A stretch of 64,000 nt of DNA from Rahnella bruchi (lineage in GTDB: Bacteria; Pseudomonadota; Gammaproteobacteria; Enterobacterales; Enterobacteriaceae). Where the stretch lies: NCBI RefSeq assembly GCF_003614975.1, contig NZ_QZWI01000001.1, positions 372,001 through 436,000 of the forward strand, written 5' to 3'. The position numbers and the translations under genes are program-made. The notes under the pieces were generated by a model. It did no database searches. It saw only the letters and a program-made list of their open reading frames with translations, and was not told the origin of the DNA. The number at the start of each line of letters is the position of its first letter. Within the stretch, counting starts at the first letter, position 1. Shown here one piece after another: positions 30,578 through 40,910 of this stretch.

Positions 30578-31036
30578 ATGCTTAAACCAACATTTGACGA
30601 AGCAACGCCGGCGGTGATCACTGAAACATTGCTGTCGGTTATCCGGCTTATGCGCAAACAGGTCGACGCCGCAATGTCAGCTCAGGGACTCTCCCTGGCA
30701 CGCGAAAAACTACTGACTGCAATCGCGCAGGAAGGCACCTGCCGTCCCGCGGAGCTGGCAATTGTGCTCCAGCAATCTCCCCGGACAATTACAGACGCGA
30801 TAGATGCGATGGACAGAGATGGTTTACTGGTACGTCGTCGCCATCCCACCGACCGCCGTTCACAGCTGCTTGAGCTGACAGAAGCCGGAAATCAGGCGCT
30901 GGCGCAGGTAAAAAAACCTAAGCAGGAAGCCATCGGCAGATTGTTTGACGGGCTTGATCTCGCCGCCCGTCAGCAATTATTGATATCGCTGCAAAGTATC
31001 GAAACTCTGGCCCAACGAATAGAAGAACAGAACTGA
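30578..31036 (+). CDS. MarR-family transcriptional regulator
   Basis: 152 residues with a winged helix: CRPAELAIVLQQSPRTITDAI (recognition region), MDRDGLLVRRRHPTDRRSQLLELTEAG (wing with the usual DRR). MarR proteins usually repress nearby transporter or stress genes and respond to small aromatic ligands. It converges on the TqsA-like gene with only one base between the stop codons. Its most obvious candidate target is the RND-TqsA operon, though it is encoded at the far end of it; target and ligand are unknown. Confidence 0.85.
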   Translation: MLKPTFDEATPAVITETLLSVIRLMRKQVDAAMSAQGLSLAREKLLTAIAQEGTCRPAELAIVLQQSPRTITDAIDAMDRDGLLVRRRHPTDRRSQLLELTEAGNQALAQVKKPKQEAIGRLFDGLDLAARQQLLISLQSIETLAQRIEEQN

Positions 31037-31037
31037 C

Positions 31038-32090
31038 TTAGCGCTTCAGCGGTCCGTCGCCCAGCAGTACAGCAATTTTGTGGCCAGCGGCGGTCGGCTC
31101 CAGTGCGATTTTCAGCACAATCGTCAGCGGCACGGACAACAACATCCCCACCGGGCCCATCAGCCATCCCCAGAAAATCAACGATACAAACACGACCAGC
31201 GTTGAGAGCCCAAGTCCGCGACCAAGAATTTTCGGATCAATAATGCTGCCAAACAGCAGATTGATCAGAATATATCCTCCGGTCAAAATCAGACCATCAC
31301 TGATGCCATTGAACAAAAATGCCTGAATGATGGGGGGAATTGCCGCGATAAAAGACCCAATGTTGGGAATATAATTAAGTGCAAATGCCAGCATTCCCCA
31401 GAGAAAGGCAAACCGGATCCCCATGACAGCCAGCAGCGCCCACACCGCCAGCCCGGTCACCACGCTTATCAGCGTTTTGATCACCAGATAACGCGTTACG
31501 CTGTCGAGTGCACGCTGAACATTCGCCATGCCCTTGCCTGGATCTTCGGACATCTGCTGCACTTTATACGGCAGTTGCGGTACTTCCAGCAGCATAAACG
31601 CCACAGTCATCAGCAGTAAAAATAACCCCGCCATCGCGTTCGACAAATAGCTAATAAGCTTGCTTACCAGATTAAGCATCACGGCAGGGTCGATATATCC
31701 GGCCAGCTGTTCGGGCGTTAATGAAAATTCTGACCAGTGAAACCAGGTATCAACTTCGACCAGTTTGGCGGCAATCAGTCCCCGGTATTGCGGCAATGTG
31801 CGGGCAAACTCATTCAGGGTCATCAGTAGTTTGGTGGTCAGGAAAACCATCAGGCATACCGCAAGAGTCGCCACCAGTAAAACAGCGAGTGCCCGTGGCA
31901 CCCGCCATTTTCCCAATAAGACAATCAGCGGATTGAGTACAAAAGCCAGAAACAGCGCCAGAATGAATGGCACAATGATATCTGCTGCTGATTTAATGCC
32001 CGCAAATATGACCACCAGCATCGCCATCATCACGACGATCCTCAGTCCCTGAGTTGTCACCATTGTCTTTCGCAAATTTTTCTCCCTCAT
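31038..32090 (-). CDS. tqsA: AI-2E family transporter, TqsA-like
   Basis: 350 residues. Polytopic membrane protein of the AI-2 exporter superfamily, close to E. coli TqsA (YdgG): IIVPFILALFLAFVLNPL, RTLPQYRGL, FMLLEVPQLPYKVQQM, FALNYIPNIGSFIAAIPP, GRGLGLSTLVVFVSLIFWGWL. TqsA exports or controls efflux of the quorum-sensing signal autoinducer-2. The ATG at 32090 starts 3 bp after the RND stop; the ATG at 32063 (MVTTQGLRI) aligns better with E. coli TqsA, so the start is uncertain. Here it ends an RND efflux operon, not a stand-alone gene as in E. coli. Confidence 0.85.
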   Translation of the reverse strand: MREKNLRKTMVTTQGLRIVVMMAMLVVIFAGIKSAADIIVPFILALFLAFVLNPLIVLLGKWRVPRALAVLLVATLAVCLMVFLTTKLLMTLNEFARTLPQYRGLIAAKLVEVDTWFHWSEFSLTPEQLAGYIDPAVMLNLVSKLISYLSNAMAGLFLLLMTVAFMLLEVPQLPYKVQQMSEDPGKGMANVQRALDSVTRYLVIKTLISVVTGLAVWALLAVMGIRFAFLWGMLAFALNYIPNIGSFIAAIPPIIQAFLFNGISDGLILTGGYILINLLFGSIIDPKILGRGLGLSTLVVFVSLIFWGWLMGPVGMLLSVPLTIVLKIALEPTAAGHKIAVLLGDGPLKR

Positions 32091-32093
32091 GCC

Positions 32094-35000
32094 TTAACGG
32101 GATTTCGTCCATTCACGTAAACGCTGAATATGAACATACAGCGCAGGGATAAACAGGATCCCCATCGTGGTGGACAGCAACATGCCGCTAAACACTGTGA
32201 CGCCGATAATATGGCGGCTCATGGCCCCCGCTCCGGACGCCATCACCAGAGGTAATACGCCAAGAATGAAGGAGATGGCCGTCATCATAACGGCACGAAA
32301 ACGCTGTTTCGCCCCTTCCTGCGCGGCTTCGCGGACCGATGCCCCCTCTTCCCTGCGCGCTTTCGAGAACTCAACGATCAGAATGGCATTTTTCGCGGCC
32401 AGTCCGATGAGCAACACCATGCCAATTTGAGCATAGACATCGTTACTTAATCCCGCTAAATGCAGACCGCCGATAGCGCCAAAGACCGCAAAAATAACCG
32501 AAATCATGACCACCAGCGGGATGCTCCAGCTTTCGTATTGCGCCACCAGGAACAGATAGGCAAAAAGAAGTGCGGCAGCATAGATAAGAATTGCCTGCCC
32601 TCCGGCCTGAATTTCCTGCAATGACATGCCGCTCCACTCATAGCCATACCCTGCCGGTAACTTTTCGCTGAGGATATTTTCCATCTGCGCCATCGCCTCG
32701 CCCGAACTGACGCCCGGCGCCGCCGAACCACTCACCGCCAGCGACGGAAACTGGTTGTACTGCGTGATAAATGGCGCGCCCAGTGAGGGTGTCAGTTCCA
32801 CCATTTTCCCCAGGCTGACCAGTGAACCGTTATCACTGCGCACGGTCAGTGTAGAAATCTGATCGGCGCGCTGACGATCCTCCATTTCATTTTGCATCTG
32901 CACGTTGAACAGGCGGTTATTCATGATGAAGTCACTGACATTCACGCCGCCCAAAGACGTCTGCAATGTCGAAAAAATCCGGCCAACCGGCACCTGCAAC
33001 ATTGCGGCGCGATCACGATCCACACTCAAAGCGATTTCCGGCACTGAGGCACTGAATGTGGTGAAGACCCGGCTCAGTTGCGGATTTTGATTGGCAGTCA
33101 GAATGATTGAGCGGCCAATTTCTGCCAGTTCCTGCGGCGACTGTCCCTGCAATGCCTGGAGGCGTAAATCCAGCCCCGAAGCGGTTCCCAGTCCGGAAAT
33201 AGCCGGAGGATTTATCGCCATGATCATCGCGGAAGAAATCCCCGCCATTGCCGGTTGCAGGCGTCCTATCACCTCATCCACCGCGCTGCGCTCGCCCCAG
33301 GGCTTGAGCAGTACAATACCGAACGCGGTATTAGGCGCACTGCCGCCGCTCATCAGACTAAAGCCACTGATAGCGATCACGTCCTCAACCGCAGGGTCTT
33401 TCTCCAGAAGGGTCTGCATCTTGCTCAGGACTGCGTCTGTGCGGTTGAGCGACGCACCATCCGGCAGTTGTACATTCACGAAGAAGTAGCCCTGATCTTC
33501 ATCCGGCAGAAAAGATTTGGGCAGGCTGTTGTAGCCCCACACGCACGCACCGGCGATCACCAGCACTGTCACCACGCTGGTCAGTGCATGCTTACTCAGA
33601 GCGGCAGCAGCTTTGACATAAGCATCACGCACGCTGTCCAGCCCCTGATTAAAGAGGTGGAAGAGGCGGGCAGCTTTCTCAGGGCGAGGTTTGAGCAGCG
33701 TCGCGCACAGCGCTGGTGTGAGCGTCAGCGCATTGATACTGGAAAGCACGACAGCGGCCGAAAGTGTTACGGCAAACTGGCGATACAGAGCGCCGGTAAT
33801 GCCGGGCAAAACCGCAATCGGCACAAACACCGCCAGCAAAACCACGGTCGTGGCAATCACCGGCCCTGCAATTTGCCTGAGGGCTTTTCGTGTGGCAGCA
33901 ACGCGCCCGAGTGATGGGTCTTCCGTCATCAGACGTTGGACGTTTTCTACCACTACAATGGCATCATCGACCACTACGGTCAGTGCCAGAATAATGGCGA
34001 AAAGACTCAGCGTATTGGCCGAATAACCAAGGGCATACAGCACGGCAAATGTGCCCAGTAACGAAACCGGAATAGTCAGGGCGACGATAAATGTCGCGCG
34101 GGCACTTTGCAGGAACAAATAGACAATCGTCAGAACGACGATAAACGTAAGCACCAGTGAAACGGCGATTTCATCCAGTGTCGCGCTGACAAAACGGGTC
34201 GAGTCGAACTTGATTTCATAGGTCAGGTCATCAGGAAAATTACGCGCCTGACGCGACATCTCTTCGCGTACTGCATTCGCCACATTCAGCGCATTGGCTC
34301 CCGGTGCGGGATACACTGAAAGGAATGCCGATGGCGTCTGGTTCAGCGTGGCATTGACCTGATAATCCTGCGCACCCAGCTCAATTCGCGCGACATCGCG
34401 CAGTCGAACCGCCCCGCCGTTGGCATTTTTGCGCACAATAATATTGCCGAACTCTTCTGGTGAACTCAGCCGCCCGGCGCCGCTGATGGTCAGGGTTTGC
34501 TGCTGTATCGAAGGACTTGGCGATGCGCCAATCTGTCCGGCAGCAGCCTGAACGTTCTGCTCGCGAATGGCAGCGCTGATTTCGATACTGCTGACATCCA
34601 GCGCTTCCATTTTGCGCGGATCCAGCCAGATACGCATACTGTAATCACGCGAACCAAAAACCCGAACATCACCCACGCCATCAACACGCGCCAGCGCATC
34701 GCGCAGCTGAATGCTGGCAAAGTTACTGATAAATAATTTGTCGTGCGTATTCTCCGGAGAAAGCAGGCTGATCCCCATCAGAATATTGGACGCCTGTTTG
34801 CGCACAGATACGCCGGTACTCAGTACTTCAGGCGGAAGTCGCGAGCTGACCTGAGAAATACGGTTTTGTACTTCCACGGCCGCGGTGTCCGGATCGGTAC
34901 CGCTGGCAAAAGTAATCGTGAGCGTATAGCTGCCGTTATTGCCGCTGTTCGACGACATATACAGCATATTGCTGACGCCGTTGACCTGCGCTTCAATCGG

Positions 35001-35189
35001 TGCGGCGACGGATTCTGCCACATCACGCGCGCTGGCACCGGGATAGGTGGCGCTGACAGAAACTACCGGCGGCGTAATGTCAGGATATTGCTCTACCGGA
35101 ATCACCTTCAGGGCAACGGCTCCAATCAGCGCGGTCACCAGTGCGATGACCACCGCAAAACGGGGTCTTTTGATAAATTGCTGAAGCAT
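32094..35189 (-). CDS. RND multidrug efflux permease (HAE1/AcrB family)
   Basis: 1031 residues, the usual AcrB/MexB length. Proton-driven inner-membrane pump that works as a trimer with a periplasmic adaptor and a TolC-type channel. N-terminal [13 protein letters not shown], the proton-relay Asp pair in [17 protein letters not shown] and the Lys in [17 protein letters not shown] are intact, as are 12 predicted membrane segments and the two large periplasmic loops. Substrates cannot be told. No outer-membrane factor gene is in the operon, so it probably uses TolC. Located 9 bp after the adaptor gene. Confidence 0.92.
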   Translation of the reverse strand: MLQQFIKRPRFAVVIALVTALIGAVALKVIPVEQYPDITPPVVSVSATYPGASARDVAESVAAPIEAQVNGVSNMLYMSSNSGNNGSYTLTITFASGTDPDTAAVEVQNRISQVSSRLPPEVLSTGVSVRKQASNILMGISLLSPENTHDKLFISNFASIQLRDALARVDGVGDVRVFGSRDYSMRIWLDPRKMEALDVSSIEISAAIREQNVQAAAGQIGASPSPSIQQQTLTISGAGRLSSPEEFGNIIVRKNANGGAVRLRDVARIELGAQDYQVNATLNQTPSAFLSVYPAPGANALNVANAVREEMSRQARNFPDDLTYEIKFDSTRFVSATLDEIAVSLVLTFIVVLTIVYLFLQSARATFIVALTIPVSLLGTFAVLYALGYSANTLSLFAIILALTVVVDDAIVVVENVQRLMTEDPSLGRVAATRKALRQIAGPVIATTVVLLAVFVPIAVLPGITGALYRQFAVTLSAAVVLSSINALTLTPALCATLLKPRPEKAARLFHLFNQGLDSVRDAYVKAAAALSKHALTSVVTVLVIAGACVWGYNSLPKSFLPDEDQGYFFVNVQLPDGASLNRTDAVLSKMQTLLEKDPAVEDVIAISGFSLMSGGSAPNTAFGIVLLKPWGERSAVDEVIGRLQPAMAGISSAMIMAINPPAISGLGTASGLDLRLQALQGQSPQELAEIGRSIILTANQNPQLSRVFTTFSASVPEIALSVDRDRAAMLQVPVGRIFSTLQTSLGGVNVSDFIMNNRLFNVQMQNEMEDRQRADQISTLTVRSDNGSLVSLGKMVELTPSLGAPFITQYNQFPSLAVSGSAAPGVSSGEAMAQMENILSEKLPAGYGYEWSGMSLQEIQAGGQAILIYAAALLFAYLFLVAQYESWSIPLVVMISVIFAVFGAIGGLHLAGLSNDVYAQIGMVLLIGLAAKNAILIVEFSKARREEGASVREAAQEGAKQRFRAVMMTAISFILGVLPLVMASGAGAMSRHIIGVTVFSGMLLSTTMGILFIPALYVHIQRLREWTKSR

Positions 35190-35198
35190 TGTTGTTCC

Positions 35199-36359
35199 TT
35201 AACCTTTCTTAGCGGGAGCGGAGGAGGCATCCGATGCGCCCCGTACATTGACCTTCATGCCTGGCTGAGCCCATTGCAGACCTTCCGTCACGACATTTTC
35301 ACCGCCCTTCAATCCTTCAGCCACGAAATAACCTTGAGGCGTTTGCGCGCCCAGCCGGACAGGCCGCGCTTCGATGCGCTGTTCAGCATTTACCAGCAGA
35401 ACAAAATATCCTGTCGCGTTTTGCAGCAGGGCCTGCGCAGGCAATACCGGTAACGGATCCCCTGCACGTGGTTGCGCCGTGACATTCACCGTCCCGCCGG
35501 GCAATAAACGGTGCTCTGGATTTGCAACCATCAACCTGACGGGCAATGTCCCTGTCTGCGCTTCGATGCGGTTACCCAGCGACTCGAAGACCGGTGTTTT
35601 CATATAAGGCGAGCCGTCTGATAAACGCAGGGACAGTGCCATATGGGCGTCAGAAAATGCCTGCCCGAGGTTGCCGCTGGTATGTGTAGCACTCAGAACA
35701 TCGCGCTCGTTGACCGAAATCACCACACGTACGGGATCAAGCTGCACAATTTCTGTCATTACACCGCTGGCCGGGCTGACCAGACTGCCGGTATGAAAAT
35801 GGCTCACGCCAATACGGCCTGAAATGGGTGCCGTGATGCGGGTATAACTCAGCTGAAGCTCCTGCGTTTTCAGCGCGGCCTGTGCCTGTGCAACGGTTGC
35901 GCGGGCGGTATCACGTGCGGCGAGCGCCGTATCGACATCAGACTGACTCACCGTTCTGGCATCTCCCAGCCGCTGTATACGGTTGAGATGGGTCTGAGCG
36001 TGGCGCGCCGTCGCATTAGCACTGTCGAGCTGGGCCTTTGCCTGAGCAACGGCGGCCTTATGCAAGGCCGGTTCAATTTCGTACAACAGATCCCCGGCAT
36101 TCACAAACTGCCCTTCCTCAAAAGCGCGACGGGCAATAAAGCCTTCCGTCCGGCTGGTGATATTTACAGCCTGGACGGCCTCAAGGCGCCCGAGATAAGT
36201 ACGCCCGGCGCTGTCAGACTGAGTTTTAATCGTGGCGGCGGTCACCACAGGCAGAGGCTGCGCAGCCTGAACGACCCGCGGGGCGATGAATAATGTCAGC
36301 AGTACCGCAATGGCGGCAAAACGTTTTGTTGCAGTAAACCGTTTTGTTGCAGTAAACAT
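35199..36359 (-). CDS. RND efflux periplasmic adaptor subunit
   Basis: 386 residues from the ATG at 36359, which follows GGAG; the ATG five codons earlier overlaps this Shine-Dalgarno. Membrane-fusion protein of the AcrA/MexA type: hairpin coiled coil (about residues 90-160, TRTEGFIARRAFEEGQFVNAG before it), lipoyl and beta-barrel domains (RITAPISGRIGVS, LLPGGTVNVTAQ). It lacks an AcrA lipobox Cys: the signal region ends ...FIAPRVVQAAQPLP, suggesting signal peptidase I cleavage and no lipid anchor. The N-terminus carries an in-frame 18-bp tandem duplication (TATKRF repeated). Confidence 0.9.
   Translation of the reverse strand: MFTATKRFTATKRFAAIAVLLTLFIAPRVVQAAQPLPVVTAATIKTQSDSAGRTYLGRLEAVQAVNITSRTEGFIARRAFEEGQFVNAGDLLYEIEPALHKAAVAQAKAQLDSANATARHAQTHLNRIQRLGDARTVSQSDVDTALAARDTARATVAQAQAALKTQELQLSYTRITAPISGRIGVSHFHTGSLVSPASGVMTEIVQLDPVRVVISVNERDVLSATHTSGNLGQAFSDAHMALSLRLSDGSPYMKTPVFESLGNRIEAQTGTLPVRLMVANPEHRLLPGGTVNVTAQPRAGDPLPVLPAQALLQNATGYFVLLVNAEQRIEARPVRLGAQTPQGYFVAEGLKGGENVVTEGLQWAQPGMKVNVRGASDASSAPAKKG
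36322..36357. repeat. Perfect tandem duplication of 18 bp in adaptor signal region
   Basis: The unit CGTTTTGTTGCAGTAAAC occurs twice in a row (36322-36339, 36340-36357). It adds six residues to the N-terminus of the adaptor without breaking the frame. Confidence 0.95.
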
Positions 36360-36374
36360 AGTGTCACTCTCCAT

Positions 36375-36916
36375 GTGATGCCGGATGCCGCTCTCTTTGA
36401 ATTCAGGGAAAGAACCCTCACCAGAAACATCAAATATAAGATAATAAAAATATTCCTAATCGAAATTTGAATGGATTATAAATATCATCCTATTACGGAA
36501 GCTGATCTCGATCAGTTATGAACAAAACCCTAAAAGTCTTTACGTTTCATTTAAGTTATATTGAGCATCCCCGCATAACTGCGGGGATACCTCCTGTCAT
36601 ATATGTTTAAAAAATATCTTTGAATGCATCGGATATTATTAATCACTGATGAAATCATTATTTTTACTCAAATATTTAGTCCGAAAGCAATCTTTACTTT
36701 CGATGACAAAAACTTACAAACCCATGCCAGCCGTGGTTTCATGGGAATAATCCGATCCCCCCAATACCTGATACGAAAGAGCTGAACAAGATTGGCTTTA
36801 AATAATCAAAAATAATGAACAAGTTAAATTAATCGACAATTTTGAAAATAATAGTTTGCCAAGATGTTTCCAAATGTTTACTTTTCAGAACACGTCATTA
36901 TTGAGAACACCAACTT
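36375..36916. promoter_or_regulatory. Divergent AT-rich intergenic region of RND operon and yceJ
   Basis: 542 bp without a gene. It contains a 14-bp palindrome CTGATC-TC-GATCAG (36502-36515), about 145 bp upstream of the adaptor start, that looks like a regulator operator, and a 9-bp inverted repeat ATCCCCGCA/TGCGGGGAT (36567-36575, 36580-36588) without a U-tract. The remainder is AT-rich and likely holds both promoters. No coding potential seen. Confidence 0.5.
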
Positions 36917-37462
36917 ATGTTGTGGAAAAATACGACCTTCAGGTTCGGTAATATTTCGGTGATCCTGCACTGGATTATTGCACTGGCTGTTTATGGCTTA
37001 TTTGCACTGGGATTATGGATGGTCGGTCTGGGTTATTACGACAGCTGGTATCACCGTGCGCCGGAAATACATAAAAGTATTGGCGTGCTGGTGTTTATTG
37101 CCATGATATTTCGTCTGGCGTGGCGATTTATTTCCCCGCCACCTGCACCTCTCGGTAGCTATAGCGCGAAGACCAGGATGGGCGCATGGCTTGCTCACGT
37201 TGTGCTGTTCATCGGGCTTTTCGGCATTCTGATCAGCGGCTATCTCATCTCGACTGCTGAAGGTCAGGCCGTCAGCGTTTTCGGCTGGTTTGATATTCCC
37301 GCGACGCTGTTCGGATTGGATCAGCAGGCAGACATCGCAGGCACGCTGCATCTGTGGATGGCATGGGGCATCGTAATTGTCTCAACGTTCCACGCGCTTG
37401 CGGCGCTTAAACATCATTTCATTGACCGGGACAACACCCTGACGCGCATGTTAGGTCGCTGA
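36917..37462 (+). CDS. yceJ: Cytochrome b561-family protein YceJ
   Basis: 181 residues with four membrane helices. Similar to E. coli YceJ: ILHWIIALAVYGLFALGLWM, YYDSWYHRAPEIHKSIGVL, ISGYLISTAEG, FHALAALKHHFIDRDNTL. Conserved His residues in helices 1, 2 and 4 would hold two b hemes; the family transfers electrons between quinol and periplasmic acceptors. It is cotranscribed with yceI (71-bp gap), as in E. coli. Confidence 0.92.
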   Translation: MLWKNTTFRFGNISVILHWIIALAVYGLFALGLWMVGLGYYDSWYHRAPEIHKSIGVLVFIAMIFRLAWRFISPPPAPLGSYSAKTRMGAWLAHVVLFIGLFGILISGYLISTAEGQAVSVFGWFDIPATLFGLDQQADIAGTLHLWMAWGIVIVSTFHALAALKHHFIDRDNTLTRMLGR

Positions 37463-37533
37463 ACTGCTCACTTTCTGTCGTTCACTTTCGTAATTTGTTT
37501 TGCTGTTAACTTAAAAATACATGGAGAATAAGT

Positions 37534-38112
37534 ATGTTGAAAAAAACCACTCTGGGCCTGACGCTGGCATCTCTGTTACTGGCTGCCGGTTCCGCCACCG
37601 CAGCAAATTACAAAATTGATAAAGATGGCCAACATGCCTTTATCGAATTTCGTATCAAGCACTTAGGTTACAGCTGGCTTTACGGCAGCTTTAACGATTT
37701 CGACGGCGGATTCACTTTTGATGAGAAAGATCCCGCTGCGGACAACGTGAATGTGACCATCAACACCACCAGCGTGTTTACCAATCATGCCGAACGCGAC
37801 AAACATCTGCGCAGTGCTGAATTCCTGAATGTCGGCAAACACCCGCAAGCCACATTCAAATCAACGTCAGTGAAAAAAGAAGGTGATAATCTGGCAGTGA
37901 CCGGCGATTTCACACTGAACGGCGTCACTAAGCCGCTGACACTTCAGGCCAAATTACTTGGCCAGGGTAAAGATCCGTGGGGTGGCTACCGTGCAGGCTT
38001 TGAAGCAGCCGGGACGATCGCGCTGAAAGATTACGGGATCACTACCGATCTAGGCCCGGCATCACAGAACGTTGAGCTGATCATTTCTGTCGAAGGTGTG
38101 CAGGAGAAGTAA
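37534..38112 (+). CDS. yceI: Periplasmic lipocalin-like protein YceI
   Basis: 192 residues. Cleavable signal peptide ([12 protein letters not shown], about residue 23) and a YceI beta-barrel that binds isoprenoid chains such as polyprenyl or quinone-like lipids. Motifs: [54 protein letters not shown]. It is induced by high pH in E. coli. The partner gene yceJ lies just upstream. Confidence 0.95.
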   Translation: MLKKTTLGLTLASLLLAAGSATAANYKIDKDGQHAFIEFRIKHLGYSWLYGSFNDFDGGFTFDEKDPAADNVNVTINTTSVFTNHAERDKHLRSAEFLNVGKHPQATFKSTSVKKEGDNLAVTGDFTLNGVTKPLTLQAKLLGQGKDPWGGYRAGFEAAGTIALKDYGITTDLGPASQNVELIISVEGVQEK

Positions 38113-38127
38113 TTATCTGCGCACAAA

Positions 38128-38167
38128 AAAAAGCCCTGAACAGCGGTGACCGTTCAGGGCTTTTTTA
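38128..38167. terminator. Bidirectional terminator between yceI and trhO
   Basis: GCCCTGAAC/GTTCAGGGC arms (38133-38141, 38152-38160) flanked by AAAAAAAA and TTTTTT. Serves both convergent genes. Confidence 0.93.
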
Positions 38168-38182
38168 TACTTCAGACGCCGG

Positions 38183-39238
38183 TCAGTCGTTTTCTGGTGC
38201 CGGAATATGCATCGTAGTTTGCAACAAGCCCTTAGACTTATTGAAAATCTTAATGCCATTTTCACGGCCAGCGCGCAGCGCACGCTGTTCTTCCACAGGC
38301 AGTTTCAGTTCAGTCATGCAGATTTCGCTGCAACACCCGTCAAACTTCGCCGCACATGTCGGGCACTGAATAAACAGCAGATGGCAGCCGTCATTTTTGC
38401 AGTTAGTGTGGTTATCGCATGCTTCGCCACACTGGTGGCAATGCGCGATCACATCGTCAGAGATGCGCTCGCCCATGCGCTCATCAAAGACAAAGTTTTT
38501 GCCTTTGAATTTGACCGGTAAGCCCTGCTCTTTCGCACGGCGTGCATATTCTATAATGCCGCCTTCGACGTGATACACATTTTTAAAACCGTTATGCAGC
38601 ATATAGGCGCTGGCTTTTTCACAGCGGATCCCACCGGTGCAATACATCACGATTTTTTTGTCTTTGTCTTCTTTAAGCATATCAACGGCCATTGGCAGCT
38701 GATCGCGGAAAGTATCCGATGGCACTTCTATCGCTTTGTCGAAATGCCCAACTTCATATTCGTAGTGGTTACGCATATCAACAAACAGCGTGTCCGGATC
38801 GTCAATCATGGCGTTGACCTGTTCAGCTTTCAGGTACTCGCCCACGTTTGACGGATCGAAAGAATCATCATCAATCCCGTCCGCCACGATGCGGTCACGC
38901 ACTTTGAGACGCAGCACCCAGAAGGATTTTCCGTCGTCTTCCAGCGCGACGTTCAGACGAATTTGATCCAGCGCCGGATGGCTGGAAAACAGCTCGGTTT
39001 TAAACGCTTCAAACTTGCTCTGCGGAACACTGATTTGCGCGTTAATCCCTTCTTTTGCGACGTAAATGCGACCAAACACGTTAAGGCGTGTCAGGCTGAC
39101 GTATAAAGCATCACGGAAGGTTTTCGGGTCTTCGAGCTGGAAATACTTATAAAAAGAAACTGTGGTGCGTGGCTCGGTTTCAGCCAGCATGCGCGCCCTG
39201 AGTTCCTCGTTAGAAATACGGTTATGTAACACTGGCAT
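38183..39238 (-). CDS. trhO: tRNA uridine(34) hydroxylase TrhO
   Basis: 351 residues. Rhodanese-domain enzyme that hydroxylates U34 of tRNAs on the way to cmo5U/mo5U. N-terminal ferredoxin-like domain, then a rhodanese domain with the catalytic Cys in [18 protein letters not shown], and a Cys-rich C-terminal region ([20 protein letters not shown]). Starts [18 protein letters not shown] as in E. coli. Convergent with yceI and divergent from the OYE gene. Confidence 0.95.
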   Translation of the reverse strand: MPVLHNRISNEELRARMLAETEPRTTVSFYKYFQLEDPKTFRDALYVSLTRLNVFGRIYVAKEGINAQISVPQSKFEAFKTELFSSHPALDQIRLNVALEDDGKSFWVLRLKVRDRIVADGIDDDSFDPSNVGEYLKAEQVNAMIDDPDTLFVDMRNHYEYEVGHFDKAIEVPSDTFRDQLPMAVDMLKEDKDKKIVMYCTGGIRCEKASAYMLHNGFKNVYHVEGGIIEYARRAKEQGLPVKFKGKNFVFDERMGERISDDVIAHCHQCGEACDNHTNCKNDGCHLLFIQCPTCAAKFDGCCSEICMTELKLPVEEQRALRAGRENGIKIFNKSKGLLQTTMHIPAPEND

Positions 39239-39468
39239 GGTGTACGTTCCTGTCTTTCAGGGGAATTTAACTATCGGATACCGATTAGCTACTTTTGAAG
39301 CGGCAAGATTATACATTAAAGCAACAATGAGGACATCTTCCGTTGCAAATTCGTTCCAGGAAAAACACCTGCTGTTCATTGCCCTTCTTTTAAATGCGAT
39401 AACCTATCCTTAGATGTTACCCATCCTTGTGAACTCTTCACCACGCTGAATTTTAAGGGGCATGAAAT

Positions 39469-40566
39469 ATGAGTAAGCTTTTTGAACCGATTACTTTGGG
39501 CAATCTGACACTGGAAAACCGCATTGTGATCGCCCCGATGTGCCAGTATTCCTCTGATGAGGGGAAAGCCACCGCCTGGCATCACGCCCATCTGGGCCAG
39601 TTGTCCTTCTCCGGCGCGGGTTTGCTTATCCTCGAAGCGACTGCCGTTGAAGCCGCAGGACGTATTTCTGCTGAGGATTTAGGGTTATGGGACGATGCCA
39701 CTGAAGCGGCCATGAAAGACCTGATTACAGGGCTGCGTGAAAACAGCAATATGCCGCTGGGACTGCAACTCGGACATGCCGGTCGCAAGGCTTCCTGTGC
39801 TGCGCCGTGGAAGGGTGGCGCGCAAATCGCGCAGTCTGCCGGAGGCTGGCAGACCATCGCCCCTTCCGCCGTGGCTTTTGCACAAGGTACTGAAGCACCT
39901 GAAGCGATGTCTCTGGCGCGTATTGATGAACTGAAAAAAGCCTATGTGGACACTGTCCGCCGTGCGGACCGTCTGGGCTTTGACCTGCTGGAACTGCACG
40001 GTGCTCATGGTTATTTGCTGCATCAGTTCCTGTCACCGCTTTCAAACCAGCGCACGGATCAGTACGGTGGCTCACTGGAAAACCGTATGCGACTGCTGCT
40101 GGAAATCTTCCAGGAAATTCGTACCGAATTCCCGGCCGCAAAACCGATTGGTGTCCGTATTTCCGCCACTGACTGGGTGGAAGGAGGCTGGGACCTGGAA
40201 CAGTCTATCGAACTGGCAAAAGCGCTGGATGAGCTGGGTTGCAGCTATATTCACGTTTCCAGCGGCGGCCTGAGTCCGCATCAGAAAATCGCCGTTGGCC
40301 CGAACTATCAGGTACCTTTCGCTGACGGCATCAAACGTTATGTGAGAATGCCGGTGATCGCCGTGGGGCTTATCACCGAACCGGAGCAGGCAGAAGCCAT
40401 TATCGGAACCGGTCAGGCGGATATGATTGCTCTGGCACGGGGCATTTTATATAACCCGCGCTGGCCGTGGCATGCCGCAGCAAAACTGGGCGCTAAAGTC
40501 TCGGCACCGAAGCAATACTGGCGCAGTGAACCTCACGGGCTGAAAGGCCTGTTCCTGCCGGAATAA
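39469..40566 (+). CDS. Old Yellow Enzyme-family NAD(P)H:flavin oxidoreductase (YqjM/XenA type)
   Basis: 365 residues, FMN-binding TIM barrel. The Cys-containing N-terminal motif VIAPMCQYSSDEG identifies the YqjM/XenA branch, whose Cys tunes the flavin. Active-site segments are present: LGLQLGHAGRKAS, LLELHGAHGYLLHQFLSPLSNQR, DQYGGSLENRMRLLLE. Such enzymes reduce activated alkenes, nitro compounds and other electrophiles. It is inserted between trhO and lpxL relative to E. coli and stands alone with its own terminator. Confidence 0.92.
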   Translation: MSKLFEPITLGNLTLENRIVIAPMCQYSSDEGKATAWHHAHLGQLSFSGAGLLILEATAVEAAGRISAEDLGLWDDATEAAMKDLITGLRENSNMPLGLQLGHAGRKASCAAPWKGGAQIAQSAGGWQTIAPSAVAFAQGTEAPEAMSLARIDELKKAYVDTVRRADRLGFDLLELHGAHGYLLHQFLSPLSNQRTDQYGGSLENRMRLLLEIFQEIRTEFPAAKPIGVRISATDWVEGGWDLEQSIELAKALDELGCSYIHVSSGGLSPHQKIAVGPNYQVPFADGIKRYVRMPVIAVGLITEPEQAEAIIGTGQADMIALARGILYNPRWPWHAAAKLGAKVSAPKQYWRSEPHGLKGLFLPE

Positions 40567-40589
40567 TCTCCCAGTCACAAAAGCGCATC

Positions 40590-40615
40590 AGGCAGCCTTC
40601 GGGGCTGCCTGTTTC
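40590..40615 (+). terminator. Terminator after the OYE gene
   Basis: AGGCAGCC/GGCTGCCT arms (40590-40597, 40603-40610) with a TTCG-type loop, followed by GTTTC. The rest of the 344-bp gap to lpxL holds ATGAGGT/ACCTCAT (40727-40733, 40753-40759), an inverted repeat that may be regulatory, and no gene. Confidence 0.65.
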
Positions 40616-40910
40616 ATTGACAAAAAACGTTTCTGTACTGATATTTGAAGCGATGGATACGGTGGCAAAAAGGATGACTACATAAAAGAGTCACATTGTT
40701 TTTCATTCATCCAATCCATAAGTAAAATGAGGTATTAATGCCATGAGCTTTCACCTCATACAAAAAAAATGCCACAATGTTTCACTTTGCTGCGAAAAAT
40801 TACGGATAACCTTTATTTCCTGTTGAAATATGGACGAATTTCTCTGGCAGGCTGCTGCACTAGACAGAGCTTATAAACTTTCTACTTCGATCGATTGACG
40901 CAGAGAATCT

